Shown: positions 1 through 8,068 of the stretch, piece after piece
Layout: every line of letters begins with the position of its first letter
How positions within the stretch are numbered: position 1 is the stretch's first letter
Assembly: GCA_963695155.1 (NCBI GenBank)
Contig: CAVOGD010000006.1
Location: 434,001-498,000 of the forward strand
Source of the DNA: SG8-30 sp963695155
GTDB taxonomy: Bacteria > Pseudomonadota > Gammaproteobacteria > Steroidobacterales > Steroidobacteraceae
Direction: 5' to 3'
Length of the DNA: 64,000 bases
The notes under the pieces: generated by a model
Told to the model about the DNA's origin: nothing
Databases searched by the model: none
Seen by the model: the letters and a program-made list of their open reading frames with translations, nothing else
Program-made: the position numbers and the translations under genes

Positions 1-959
1 AGCTGCTGCGGCTCGGCATCGCGGTCGCCGTGTTGCTGGTGCTGGCGCAGGTTCCGCCACGCTTCCTGCGCCTGCTGACGCCGCCGGCCTACGTCGCGGG
101 CCTGCTGCTGCTGGTTGCGGTGGAACTGATCGGGGACTTCGGCAAGGGCGCCCAGCGCTGGCTGGACCTGGGAGTGGTGCGCTTCCAGCCCTCCGAGCTC
201 ATGAAGCTGGCGGTGCCGATGATGTGCGCCTGGTACCTGCACGACCGCGTGCTGCCCGCCTCGCTGCGGCACACGCTGGTGGTGCTGCTGATCGTGCTGG
301 TGCCGACCCTGATGATCGCCGCGCAGCCGGACCTCGGCACCGCGCTGCTGGTGGCGGTCGCCGGCCTGCTGGTGCTGTTCCTGGCGGGCCTGCGCTGGCG
401 CTACATCCTCGGCATGCTCGCCGTGGCGGCGGCCGCCGCGCCGCTCGCCTGGCACTTCATGCACGACTACCAGCGGCGTCGCGTGCTGACCCTGCTGGGC
501 CAGCAGGACGACCCGCTCGGCGCCGGCTACCACATCATCCAGTCGCAGATCGCGATCGGCTCGGGCGGCGTGTTCGGCAAGGGCTGGATGCAGGGCAGCC
601 AGGCGCAACTCGAGTTCCTGCCGGAGCGCTCGACCGACTTCATCTTCTCGGTCATCGGCGAGGAACTCGGCCTGCTGGGCCAGTTGCTGCTGCTGGCGCT
701 GTACCTGGCGCTGATCGGCCGCTGCCTGTACCTGGCCAACCGCTGCAACAGCACCTTCAGCCGCCTCGTCGCCGGCAGCATCGCGTTGACCTTCTTCGTC
801 TACGTATTCGTCAACGCCGGCATGGTGACGGGCCTGCTGCCGGTGGTCGGCGTGCCGCTGCCGCTGGTCAGCTACGGCGGGACCTCGATGGTGACCCTGC
901 TGGCGGGATTCGGCATCCTCATGAGCCTGCACGGCCACCGCCAGCTCGTACGCTCGTGA
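1..959 (+). CDS. rodA: RodA, SEDS peptidoglycan polymerase (5' end outside window)
   Basis: Integral membrane SEDS-family glycosyltransferase that polymerises lipid II for lateral wall growth with its partner PBP2. The reading frame is open from base 3, so the true start lies upstream; about 318 codons are visible against roughly 370-380 in the family. Multiple hydrophobic helices are seen, with the SEDS signatures FQPSELMK (about base 184), QPDLGTALL and, near base 604, LEFLPERSTDFIFSVIGEE, followed by the C-terminal PLVSYGGTSM motif. The TGA stop overlaps the GTG start of mltB by four bases. The gene order with mltB, rlpA and dacA is the classic mrd-type cluster, so mrdA (PBP2) is expected just upstream. 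Confidence 0.95.
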   Translation, partial: LLRLGIAVAVLLVLAQVPPRFLRLLTPPAYVAGLLLLVAVELIGDFGKGAQRWLDLGVVRFQPSELMKLAVPMMCAWYLHDRVLPASLRHTLVVLLIVLVPTLMIAAQPDLGTALLVAVAGLLVLFLAGLRWRYILGMLAVAAAAAPLAWHFMHDYQRRRVLTLLGQQDDPLGAGYHIIQSQIAIGSGGVFGKGWMQGSQAQLEFLPERSTDFIFSVIGEELGLLGQLLLLALYLALIGRCLYLANRCNSTFSRLVAGSIALTFFVYVFVNAGMVTGLLPVVGVPLPLVSYGGTSMVTLLAGFGILMSLHGHRQLVRS

Positions 960-1963
960 CATCCCGCCGCACCGCCGCCGCACTCCTGCTCGCGCCCTGG
1001 CTCCTGTTGCCGGCCGCGCGGCCCGCCCTCGCCCTCGACCTGACGCGCGAGGACGTGCGCGGCTTCATCGGCGAGATGCAGCAGCGCCACGGCCTCGAGC
1101 GCGCCTGGCTGGAGCAGTTGCTGGCCGACGCAGCCGACCAGCCGCGCATCATCGAGCTGATCAGCCGGCCGGCGGAGCGCGTCCGGCCGTGGCACGAGTA
1201 CCGCGCCCACTTCCTCACCGAGCAACGGGTCGCCGAGGGCGCGCAGTTCTGGGCAACGCACCGCACGCGCCTGGCCGCCATCGAACGCGACACCGGAGTG
1301 GACGCGGCGATCATCGTCGCCATCATCGGCATCGAGACGTTCTACGGGCGCATCACGGGCGGCTTCCGGGTGCTGGACGCGCTCACGACGCTGGCCTTCG
1401 ACTATCCGCCGCGCAGCGGCTACTTCCGCGGCGAACTCGAGCAGTTCCTGCTGCTGACCCGCGAGGAACGCGTGGCGGCCCGCAACGTGAAGGGCTCGTA
1501 CGCGGGCGCCATGGGCGCCCCGCAGTTCATGCCGCGCAGTTATCGCGCCTATGCGGTCGATGGCGACGGGGACGGCCGGCGCGACCTGTGGGGAAGCTGG
1601 CACGACGTGCTCGCCAGCGTTGCCAACTACCTGGCCGCGCACGGCTGGCGAGCGGGCGAAGCGGCTACCGCGCCCGCCGAGTTGTGGTTCCCCGACGCGG
1701 AGGGCCTGGTGGCGGGCAGCCTGCAGGCCAACGAGACCGTGCAGTCGCTGCGCGACAAGGGCCTGTTGTTCGAGTCGGGGCTGGCCGGCGATGCGCCTGC
1801 CCTGTTCATCGGCGTGGCGGGTCGCGACGGGCCGGAGTTGCGGGCCGGCTTCCACAACTTCACGGTGATCACCCGTTACAACCGCAGCGTGCTGTACGCC
1901 CTCGCGGTCGAGGACCTCGGCCGGGCCGTCGCGGCGCGCGCAGCCCTGGCCGGCGGCCCGTGA
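956..1963 (+). CDS. mltB: MltB, membrane-associated lytic murein transglycosylase B
   Basis: Periplasmic lytic transglycosylase that cleaves the MurNAc-GlcNAc bond with formation of 1,6-anhydroMurNAc. The predicted protein of 335 residues begins with a cleavable hydrophobic leader (to about residue 24, ALA). The catalytic Glu is residue 127 in IIGIETFYG, and the conserved block KGSYAGAMGAPQFMPRSY follows. I chose the GTG at 956 because it forms a GTGA overlap with the rodA stop and places the signal peptide directly at the N terminus. No lipobox cysteine is seen, so it may be soluble or membrane-associated in another way. It is translationally coupled to rodA and rlpA, and its anhydroMurNAc product feeds the recycling pathway that includes AmgK and MurU. 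Confidence 0.93.
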   Translation: MTSRRTAAALLLAPWLLLPAARPALALDLTREDVRGFIGEMQQRHGLERAWLEQLLADAADQPRIIELISRPAERVRPWHEYRAHFLTEQRVAEGAQFWATHRTRLAAIERDTGVDAAIIVAIIGIETFYGRITGGFRVLDALTTLAFDYPPRSGYFRGELEQFLLLTREERVAARNVKGSYAGAMGAPQFMPRSYRAYAVDGDGDGRRDLWGSWHDVLASVANYLAAHGWRAGEAATAPAELWFPDAEGLVAGSLQANETVQSLRDKGLLFESGLAGDAPALFIGVAGRDGPELRAGFHNFTVITRYNRSVLYALAVEDLGRAVAARAALAGGP

Positions 1964-2730
1964 GAAGCCTCCGCAGCATCGTCCTGTGCGCCGTGGCCGC
2001 GCTGGCGGCCTGCGGCGGCACGCCGGTGCGCGATGCCGGGCGCGCGCCCGTGGATCCCGCCGCGGTGCCCGACGCGGTGCCGCGCGCCGAGCCGCGCGCC
2101 GCGCGCGGCAACCCGCCCTCCTACGAGGTGTTCGGCCAGCGCTACAGGGTGCTGGACAGCGCCGACGGTTACGAGGAGCGCGGCGTCGCCTCCTGGTACG
2201 GCCCGGACTTCCACGGCGGCACGACGTCTTCCGGCGAACGTTACGACATGCACGCGATGACCGCCGCGCACCGCACGCTGCCGCTGCCGTCGTATGTGCG
2301 CGTGACCAACCTGTCCAACGGGCGCAGCATCGTGGTGCGGGTCAACGATCGCGGGCCCTTCAAGGGCAACCGCATCATCGACCTGTCCCGCTCCGCAGCG
2401 GCCAGGCTCGACATGCTGCGCGACGGCACCGCGATGGTCGAGGTGCGGAGCGTGGGCCCGTCGTCGTCGCCGGCCGCACCGGCGCCGGCTGCCACCAGGC
2501 AGTTCTATGCGCAGGCCGGCGCCTTCCAGGAGGCGGACAATGCGCAGCGGCTGGCCGAGCGGATGGCCGCGGCGGGATTCACGGACGTGACCGTGCAGGC
2601 GGCCCGCTCCGGTGCGCGCACCTTGCATCGGGTCCGCGTGGGGCCGTTCACCAGCGTCGCCTCCTATGATTCCATCGTGGAGCGGCTGCGGGCCGCGGGT
2701 TTCGCCCCCGTCGTGCTCGCCTTCGACTGA
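1960..2730 (+). CDS. rlpA: RlpA, septal ring lytic transglycosylase lipoprotein with SPOR domain
   Basis: Outer-membrane lipoprotein of 256 residues. The signal peptide ends in a lipobox (LAAC, about residue 17). A double-psi beta-barrel follows (about residues 70-165) with the RlpA signature ASWYGPDFHG, TAAHRTLPLPS and VNDRGPF, whose Asp matches the catalytic residue known in Pseudomonas RlpA. A C-terminal SPOR domain (about 180-256, beginning QFYAQAGAF) would bind denuded glycan at the division site. The GTG start overlaps the mltB stop as GTGA. In this family RlpA cleaves glycan strands lacking stem peptides. Its place between mltB and dacA fits wall remodelling. Confidence 0.94.
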   Translation: MRSLRSIVLCAVAALAACGGTPVRDAGRAPVDPAAVPDAVPRAEPRAARGNPPSYEVFGQRYRVLDSADGYEERGVASWYGPDFHGGTTSSGERYDMHAMTAAHRTLPLPSYVRVTNLSNGRSIVVRVNDRGPFKGNRIIDLSRSAAARLDMLRDGTAMVEVRSVGPSSSPAAPAPAATRQFYAQAGAFQEADNAQRLAERMAAAGFTDVTVQAARSGARTLHRVRVGPFTSVASYDSIVERLRAAGFAPVVLAFD

Positions 2731-2836
2731 CGCGAGCCGCCCTACCTGCTGGCGGCCCGGGCGGCTAGAATTGCGATGCTGCACGACCACGGCGGCCCGA
2801 GCCGCCCGCACACCCGAGCCACGAACCGGAGAGCCG

Positions 2837-3979
2837 ATGCCCCAGCACGCCCGCCTGCCCGCCGCCCTCGCCCTGTTTGCCTGCCTCGCCCCGGCGCTGG
2901 CGGCCCCGCTCCCCGTTCCGCCGCCGCCGCAGATCAAGGCCAAGGCGTGGATCCTGCTGGACCAGCAGAGCGGCCGCGTCATCACCAGCCGCGACGCCGA
3001 CCGTCCCATGGAGCCCGCCAGCCTCACCAAGCTGATGACCGCGTATGCCGTGTTCAAGTCGCTAGAGGGCGGCATGCTGCAACTCGACACGCCGGTGCCG
3101 GTCAGCGAGCGCGCCTGGCGCGCCGAGGGTTCCAGGACCTTCGTCGACGTCGGCGACCGCGTGGCCGTCGAGACGCTGCTGCAGGGAATGATCGTGCAGT
3201 CGGGCAACGACGCCAGCATCGCCCTGGCCGAGGCGGTGGCGGGCAGCGAGGCGACCTTCGCCGCGCTGATGAACCAGTATGCCGCCCGCCTCGGGATGAA
3301 GAACTCGCATTTCCAGAATTCCACCGGCCTGCCCGGTCCGCGGCACCTGATGTCGGCGCGCGACATCGGCCTGCTGGCCCGCGCGATGATCACGGAATTC
3401 CCCGATTACTACCGCTGGTACTCGCAGCGGGAATTCACCTGGAACAACATCACGCAACCCAACCGCAACGGGCTGCTGCAGCGCGACCCGGCGGTGGACG
3501 GCATGAAGACCGGCTACACGGAGGCGGCCGGCTACTGCCTGGTCAGCTCTGCGCAGCGCGACGGCATGCGCATGATCGCGGTCGTGCTGGGCACCGACAG
3601 CGTGAAGTCGCGCGAGAACACCAGCTACGCCCTGCTCAACTACGGGCTCGGTTTCTTCGAGACGGCCCGGGTGCAGCCGCGCGGCGCCGAGATCGCCAGG
3701 CCGCGCGTGCTGGGAGCGGCCGGCGGCGAGGCGGCCGTCGGCGTGCGCGACGAGTTCTACGTGACGGTGCCGCGCGGCCGCGGCGGCGACATCGAGGTCT
3801 CCTTCACGCTCGAGCAGGGCCTGCGCGCGCCGCTGGCGGCGACGCGACGCGTCGGCACGCTGCGCGCACGCCTCGACGGCGAGCTGGTCGGCACGCAGCC
3901 CTTGTACGCACTGGCGGACGTGCCGGAGGGCAACATCCTGCGGCGCGCGTGGGACAGCGCGACCGGCTGGTTCGACTGA
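2837..3979 (+). CDS. dacA: DacA, D-alanyl-D-alanine carboxypeptidase (PBP5/6 family)
   Basis: Low-molecular-mass penicillin-binding protein that trims the terminal D-Ala of pentapeptide stems. Length is 380 residues with a signal peptide to about residue 23. The three active-site motifs are present: Ser62-Leu-Thr-Lys65 (PASLTKLMTAY), Ser122-Gly-Asn and Lys224-Thr-Gly. The C-terminal beta-rich domain and a final amphipathic stretch (ILRRAWDSATGWFD) match PBP5-type membrane anchors. A TAGAAT -10-like hexamer lies at 2766-2771 in the 106-base gap after rlpA, so it may have its own promoter (weak). Its TGA shares a base with the dat start (TGATG), which couples the two genes. Confidence 0.96.
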   Translation: MPQHARLPAALALFACLAPALAAPLPVPPPPQIKAKAWILLDQQSGRVITSRDADRPMEPASLTKLMTAYAVFKSLEGGMLQLDTPVPVSERAWRAEGSRTFVDVGDRVAVETLLQGMIVQSGNDASIALAEAVAGSEATFAALMNQYAARLGMKNSHFQNSTGLPGPRHLMSARDIGLLARAMITEFPDYYRWYSQREFTWNNITQPNRNGLLQRDPAVDGMKTGYTEAAGYCLVSSAQRDGMRMIAVVLGTDSVKSRENTSYALLNYGLGFFETARVQPRGAEIARPRVLGAAGGEAAVGVRDEFYVTVPRGRGGDIEVSFTLEQGLRAPLAATRRVGTLRARLDGELVGTQPLYALADVPEGNILRRAWDSATGWFD

Positions 3980-4851
3980 TGGCCGCCTGCGACGTCGCCT
4001 GGCTGAACGGCAGCTTCCTGCCGCTGGCCGAGGCCCGCGTCTCGCCGCTCGACCGCGCCTTCCTGTTCGGCGATGCCGTCTATGAGGTGCTGCCGGTCTA
4101 TGCGGGCCGCGTTTACCGCCTGGCCCAGCACCTGGATCGTCTCGACCGCAGCCTGCAGGCCATCCGCATGGAGCCGCCGCTGAACCACGCGGCCTGGCAG
4201 TCCGTGTGCGGCGGCCTCGTGCAGCGCAACGGCGCCGGCGACCTGCTCATCTACCTGCAGGTGTCGCGGGGGGCCGAGGCGGACCGCGCGCACGCGCCAT
4301 CGGCCGGCGCGGCGCCGACCCTGTTCGGTTTCGCCAGCCGCCTGCCGCCGCCGGCCGCCGACGCGGCCGCGCGGGGCACCGCGTGCGTGACCGCCGCCGA
4401 CAATCGCTGGGGCCGCTGCGACATCAAGTCCACTTCGCTGCTGGCCAACGTGCTGCTCAGGTGGGCGGCGCAGGACGAGGGGGCCTCGGAGGCCGTCCTG
4501 CTGCGCAACGGGCTGCTGACGGAAGGCGCCGCGAGCAGCGTGCACGTGGTGCGCGACGGGCGGCTGGTGACGCCGCCGCCGTCGGCGGCGCGGCTGCCCG
4601 GCACGACGCGCGACGTGCTGTTCGAGGTGGCCCCGCGCTGCGGCATCGAGTGCGTCGTCGACGAAGTCAGCGAGGCGGAACTGCGCGGCGCGCCCGAGGT
4701 CCTGCTGGCGTCGGCGGGCGCGGGCCTGCGCGCGGTGGTGTCGCTGGACGGAAGGCCGGTGGGCGACGGCCGGCCGGGACCGCTGTTCAAGCGGCTGTAC
4801 GCGGCGTGGCTGGACACCCGCCTGGAGTTCTCGACCGAGTGCCGCGAATGA
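3979..4851 (+). CDS. dat: D-amino acid aminotransferase-like fold-type IV PLP enzyme
   Basis: Fold-type IV PLP aminotransferase of 290 residues. The PLP lysine is Lys150 in CDIKSTSLLAN. The N terminus shows the family pattern LAEARVSPLDRAFLFGDAVYE and a later LTEGAASSVHVV block that contacts cofactor phosphate. The best match by family knowledge is D-alanine aminotransferase, which interconverts D-Ala/D-Glu with keto acids; branched-chain aminotransferase or aminodeoxychorismate lyase of the same fold are alternatives. Placement directly after dacA, which releases D-Ala, suggests use of that D-Ala (inference). The start overlaps the dacA stop by one base, and the stop overlaps ybeD (ATGA). 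Confidence 0.85.
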   Translation: MAACDVAWLNGSFLPLAEARVSPLDRAFLFGDAVYEVLPVYAGRVYRLAQHLDRLDRSLQAIRMEPPLNHAAWQSVCGGLVQRNGAGDLLIYLQVSRGAEADRAHAPSAGAAPTLFGFASRLPPPAADAAARGTACVTAADNRWGRCDIKSTSLLANVLLRWAAQDEGASEAVLLRNGLLTEGAASSVHVVRDGRLVTPPPSAARLPGTTRDVLFEVAPRCGIECVVDEVSEAELRGAPEVLLASAGAGLRAVVSLDGRPVGDGRPGPLFKRLYAAWLDTRLEFSTECRE

Positions 4852-5111
4852 GCGACGAGGACCTGCTCACGTTTCCGTGCGAGTTCCCGATCAAGGTGAT
4901 GGGGCGCGACGACGAGGAATTCCGGTCGCGCACGCGGGCCATCGTCGAGCGTCACGCGGGACCGCTGGACGATGCCAGCGTCGCGCAGCGGTCCAGTTCC
5001 GGGGGCAGGTTCCTGGCGCTCACCTACACCATCGACGCGCAAAGCCGCGCGCAACTCGACCTCATCTACGGCGAGCTCACCGGCAGCGGCGTCGTGCTGG
5101 TGGCGCTGTAG
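4848..5111 (+). CDS. ybeD: YbeD-like DUF493 family protein
   Basis: Small ACT-like ferredoxin-fold protein of 87 residues, the length of E. coli YbeD. The DUF493 core LLTFPCEFPIKVMG and the C-terminal GSGVVLVAL are conserved. Function is not firmly established; in many proteobacteria it sits between dacA and lipB, as here. It begins inside the dat stop codon (ATGA). Immediately after its stop comes the heptamer inverted repeat at 5115, then convergent lipB, so the repeat may end transcription from both sides. Confidence 0.9.
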   Translation: MSDEDLLTFPCEFPIKVMGRDDEEFRSRTRAIVERHAGPLDDASVAQRSSSGGRFLALTYTIDAQSRAQLDLIYGELTGSGVVLVAL

Positions 5112-5114
5112 GAA

Positions 5115-5208
5115 GTGATCGGTGATCGGTGACTGGTGATTAGTAAGAGGTGACTGGCCGATCACCAGTCACCGATCACTGATCACTGATCACCGATCAC
5201 CGATCACC
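5115..5208. repeat. Heptamer-based inverted repeat between convergent ybeD and lipB
   Basis: The left arm 5115-5140 and right arm 5161-5186 are complementary at 25 of 26 positions around a 20-base loop. The right side continues as five consecutive GATCACT/GATCACC heptamers (5174-5208). The left arm is the same unit on the other strand (GTGATCG). The last lipB codons and its stop (5190-5192) lie inside the heptamers, so the repeat has supplied the C-terminal residues of LipB. A strong hairpin between convergent genes could act as a bidirectional terminator; no U-run is seen. Confidence 0.85.
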
Positions 5209-5843
5209 GCCTCGCTCCACCGCCCGTCCCAGTCCAGCCCCAGCCCGGCGCACAACAGCGGCGCCAGCGCCGCGCCGGCGGTGCGCACGTCGCAGCCCAC
5301 GCCCAGCTCGCGCAACTGGGTCATTTCCAGTCCCGGCAGCCCGCAGGGATCGATGCGCCGGAACGGCTCGAGGTCCATGTCCACGTTGAGCGCGAGGCCA
5401 TGGAAGCTGCAGCCGCGGCGCACACGCAAACCCAGGCTGGCCAGCTTGCGCGCGCCGACGTAGACGCCCGGCGCGTCGCGGCGGCCGGCCGCTTCGATGC
5501 CGTGGGCCGCGGCCAGCGCGATCACGGCGCGCTCGAGCGCGGTCACGAGCCCGCGCACGCCCAGGCCCAGGCGCCGCAGGTCCAGCAGCGGGTAGACGAC
5601 CAGCTGCCCCGGGCCGTGGTAGGTCACCTGGCCGCCGCGGTCGATCCTCACCACCGGGATGTCGCCCGCGGCCAGCACGTGCTCGTCGCGGCCGGCCATG
5701 CCCAGCGTGAAGACCGGCGGGTGCTCCAGGAACCACAGCTCGTCCGCCGTATCCGGCCCGCGGGCCTCGGTGAACGCCTGCATCGCGCGCCAGGTCGCTT
5801 CGTAGTCGACCTGGCCGAGCCAGCGGAGCCGCGGCCCCGTCAA
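5190..5843 (-). CDS. lipB: LipB, octanoyl-[ACP]:protein N-octanoyltransferase
   Basis: Transfers the octanoyl group from acyl carrier protein to lipoyl domains; LipA then inserts sulfur. The family motifs RGGQVTYHGPGQLVVYPL, RRDAPGVYVGARKLASLG (acyl-binding Lys) and RIDPCGLPGLEMTQL (catalytic Cys) are all present. I prefer the TTG start at 5843, which overlaps the upstream stop (TTGA) and has a GAGGTGG Shine-Dalgarno about 8 bases before it. An in-frame ATG at 5873 would add ten residues, overlap the OsmC gene by 34 bases and has a poor ribosome site. The last codons (VIGDR) are encoded by the heptamer repeat. It appears to be co-transcribed with the OsmC-like gene and lipA. Confidence 0.94.
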   Translation of the reverse strand: MTGPRLRWLGQVDYEATWRAMQAFTEARGPDTADELWFLEHPPVFTLGMAGRDEHVLAAGDIPVVRIDRGGQVTYHGPGQLVVYPLLDLRRLGLGVRGLVTALERAVIALAAAHGIEAAGRRDAPGVYVGARKLASLGLRVRRGCSFHGLALNVDMDLEPFRRIDPCGLPGLEMTQLRELGVGCDVRTAGAALAPLLCAGLGLDWDGRWSEAVIGDR

Positions 5844-6274
5844 GCGTTCACCACCTCGGCCTCGAGGTGGCATTCGCTGTTCAGGGAATTCGTGACGAGG
5901 CAGACCTTCTCGGCCTTTTCCATCACGGTGCGGGCCCGCGCGTCGTCCGTGCCGGCCGGCACCGTCAGTCGCGCACGGGTCGTGAAGCGCGTGAAGCGCG
6001 TGACGCCTTCCACGCGCTCCAGCACGGCCTCGACGCTGGCGGACAGCTCGATCCAGTCCAGCTTCGAGGCGCGCGCCACGGCCCGGAAGCTCAGCATGAA
6101 GCAGTCCGCGACCGCCGCGGCCAGCAGCGTTTCGGGCGACCAGTAGCCGCCGGGGCCGTCGAACTCGGGCGGCGGCATGGACGGCAGGTCGGCGAGCCCC
6201 TGCGAGCGCAGCGTCACCTCGCCTGTCGCCTGCGCCGCGGCACTCACGGTGTACGTGTGCGGGTACGGGTGCAT
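5840..6274 (-). CDS. OsmC/Ohr family peroxiredoxin-like protein
   Basis: Protein of 144 residues with the OsmC fold pattern. The two redox cysteines expected in the family are visible in AAVADCFMLSF and KAEKVCLVTNSL, which supports thiol peroxidase activity toward organic hydroperoxides. The ATG at 6274 has a clear AGGAG seven bases upstream. It sits between lipA and lipB and overlaps lipB by four bases under the TTG start. Lipoyl groups can serve as reductant for OsmC/Ohr proteins (established for Ohr), so the placement between two lipoate genes is functionally suggestive (inference). Confidence 0.88.
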   Translation of the reverse strand: MHPYPHTYTVSAAAQATGEVTLRSQGLADLPSMPPPEFDGPGGYWSPETLLAAAVADCFMLSFRAVARASKLDWIELSASVEAVLERVEGVTRFTRFTTRARLTVPAGTDDARARTVMEKAEKVCLVTNSLNSECHLEAEVVNA

Positions 6275-6303
6275 GCGCGATCTCCTCTTGCGGCGGCCCG
6301 GCC

Positions 6304-7323
6304 TCAGGCGGTGCCCGAGTCCTCCAGGCCGCAGTTGTTCATGTCGAGCGCACGCTCCGCGCGGTAGCTCGAGCGCACCAGCGGTCCGGCGACGCACTCG
6401 AGGAAGCCCAGTTCCAGCGCCGTGCGGCGATAGGCGGCGAACTGCGCGGGCGTGACGTAGCGCTCGACCGGCAGGTGGTTCAGGGTCGGCCGCAGGTACT
6501 GGCCCAGCGTGAGGATGTCGCAGCCGATGTGCCGCAGGTCGGCCATCGTCGCGGCGATCTCCTCGTCGGTCTCGCCCAGGCCCAGCATCAGGCTGGTCTT
6601 GGTCAGCACGCCCGGCCGGTGCCGCTTGGCGTGGGCCAGCACGGCGAGCGTCTGCCCGTAGCCGGCCCGCCGGTCGCGCACCGGGTGCGTCAGCCGCCGC
6701 ACGGTCTCGACGTTCTGCGCGAACACCTCGACGCCCGAGTCCACGACGGTCTCGACCTGCGCCTCGTTGCCCTGGAAGTCCGGCGTGAGCGCCTCGACCG
6801 CGGTTTGCGGGTGGCTGGCCTTGATGGCGCGCACACACGCGGCAAAGTGCCCGGCGCCGCCGTCCGGCAGGTCGTCGCGGTTGACCGACGTCAGCACCAC
6901 GTAGCGCAGCCCCATCAGGCCGACCGTGTTGGCGACCGCGGCGGGTTCGCCGGCGTCCAGCCAGCCGCGCGGATTGCCCGTGTCCACGGCGCAGAAGCGG
7001 CAGGCGCGCGTGCAGACGGTGCCGAGCAGCATCAAGGTCGCCGTCCCGGCATTCCAGCACTCGCCGATGTTGGGGCATTTCGCCTCTTCACACACGGTGC
7101 CGAGGCGGTGCTCACGCACGACCCCGCGCACCGCTTCGAAGCGGGCGCCCGCCGGCATCTTCGCGCGCAGCCAGCCCGGCTTGCGCCCGGGCGCCGGCGC
7201 GGCCGCGGCGGCCGGCGTCTTGATGCCGTCGCGGATGGCCGTGAAGCCCTGCGGCGTCACGTATTTCTGCCCGCTGCGCGTGGCGGTCCCACCCACGACG
7301 GGAATGCCCTTGAACGTGCTCAT
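6304..7323 (-). CDS. lipA: LipA, lipoyl synthase (radical SAM)
   Basis: Radical SAM enzyme that inserts two sulfurs into octanoyl-lysine of lipoyl domains. Length is 339 residues. Both clusters are coded for: the auxiliary cluster CEEAKCPNIGEC (CX4CX5C), the radical SAM motif CTRACRFC (CX3CX2C) and the C-terminal RSSYRAE with the serine ligand. The N-terminal 45 residues are Ala/Pro-rich and variable. It is transcribed towards the OsmC-like gene and lipB as one apparent unit, with a 29-base gap. Confidence 0.96.
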   Translation of the reverse strand: MSTFKGIPVVGGTATRSGQKYVTPQGFTAIRDGIKTPAAAAAPAPGRKPGWLRAKMPAGARFEAVRGVVREHRLGTVCEEAKCPNIGECWNAGTATLMLLGTVCTRACRFCAVDTGNPRGWLDAGEPAAVANTVGLMGLRYVVLTSVNRDDLPDGGAGHFAACVRAIKASHPQTAVEALTPDFQGNEAQVETVVDSGVEVFAQNVETVRRLTHPVRDRRAGYGQTLAVLAHAKRHRPGVLTKTSLMLGLGETDEEIAATMADLRHIGCDILTLGQYLRPTLNHLPVERYVTPAQFAAYRRTALELGFLECVAGPLVRSSYRAERALDMNNCGLEDSGTA

Positions 7324-7375
7324 CCGGCCTGTCCGCCTGTCACGGTCGATGCGTCATTTTAGCGCGGACCGGCCG

Positions 7376-8068
7376 TCACCGCGGCACGGCCGGGTGCGCC
7401 AGCTCGCCGCGCGCCAGCATGCCGTCCAGCTCCGCGAGGCGCGCCGGCGTGCCGACGTCGAACCAGCGGCCGTCATGGGCCTCGCCGGTGAGCGCGCCGC
7501 GCGCGGCCGCGCGGTCCAGCAGCGGCCTGAGCGGGAAGCGCCCGGGCTGGCAGTCCTCGAACAGCTGCGGGGTGAACAGGCCGATCCCCGCATACGTGCG
7601 GCGGAATCCGTCCCCCCCGATCCGCCCGGCGGCGTCGACGGCGAAGTCGCCCCGCGGGTGGTGGGCCGGGTTCGGCACCAGGACCAGGTGCGCCAGCGAG
7701 CCGGCCGGCAGCGCCAACGCGCCCAGCGCACAGTCGGTCCACACGTCGCCATTGACCACCAGGAACGGCCCGGGTCCCAGCCATGGCAGGGCGCGATGGA
7801 TGCCGCCGCCCACCTCGAGCGCGACCGGTCCCTCGTCGCTGAAGCTGAGCGACAGCCCGAAGCGGCTGCCGTCGCGCAGGTGGGTGCGCAGCGCATCCGG
7901 CTGCCACGACAGGTTGACGACCACCTCGCGGATGCCTGCCAGCGCCAGCGCGTGCAGGTGATAGTCGATGAGCGCGTGGCCGCCGGCGCGCAGCAACGGC
8001 TTGGCGGTCGCATCGGTCAGTGGCCGCATGCGCTCGCCCCGGCCGGCCGCCAGCACGATGGCCCTCAT
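7376..8068 (-). CDS. murU: MurU, N-acetylmuramate alpha-1-phosphate uridylyltransferase
   Basis: Nucleotidyltransferase of 230 residues that converts MurNAc-alpha-1-phosphate to UDP-MurNAc. The N-terminal nucleotide-binding motif LAAGRGERMRPLTDATAKP is followed by VVNGDVWTD, the metal-binding Asp region. The C terminus WFDVGTPARL is typical. It overlaps the upstream amgK stop as ATGA, the usual amgK-murU pair of the anabolic recycling pathway known from Pseudomonas, which bypasses de novo UDP-MurNAc synthesis and lowers fosfomycin sensitivity. The assignment rests on the pairing as well as the sequence, since other sugar-1-phosphate nucleotidyltransferases look alike. Confidence 0.88.
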   Translation of the reverse strand: MRAIVLAAGRGERMRPLTDATAKPLLRAGGHALIDYHLHALALAGIREVVVNLSWQPDALRTHLRDGSRFGLSLSFSDEGPVALEVGGGIHRALPWLGPGPFLVVNGDVWTDCALGALALPAGSLAHLVLVPNPAHHPRGDFAVDAAGRIGGDGFRRTYAGIGLFTPQLFEDCQPGRFPLRPLLDRAAARGALTGEAHDGRWFDVGTPARLAELDGMLARGELAHPAVPR

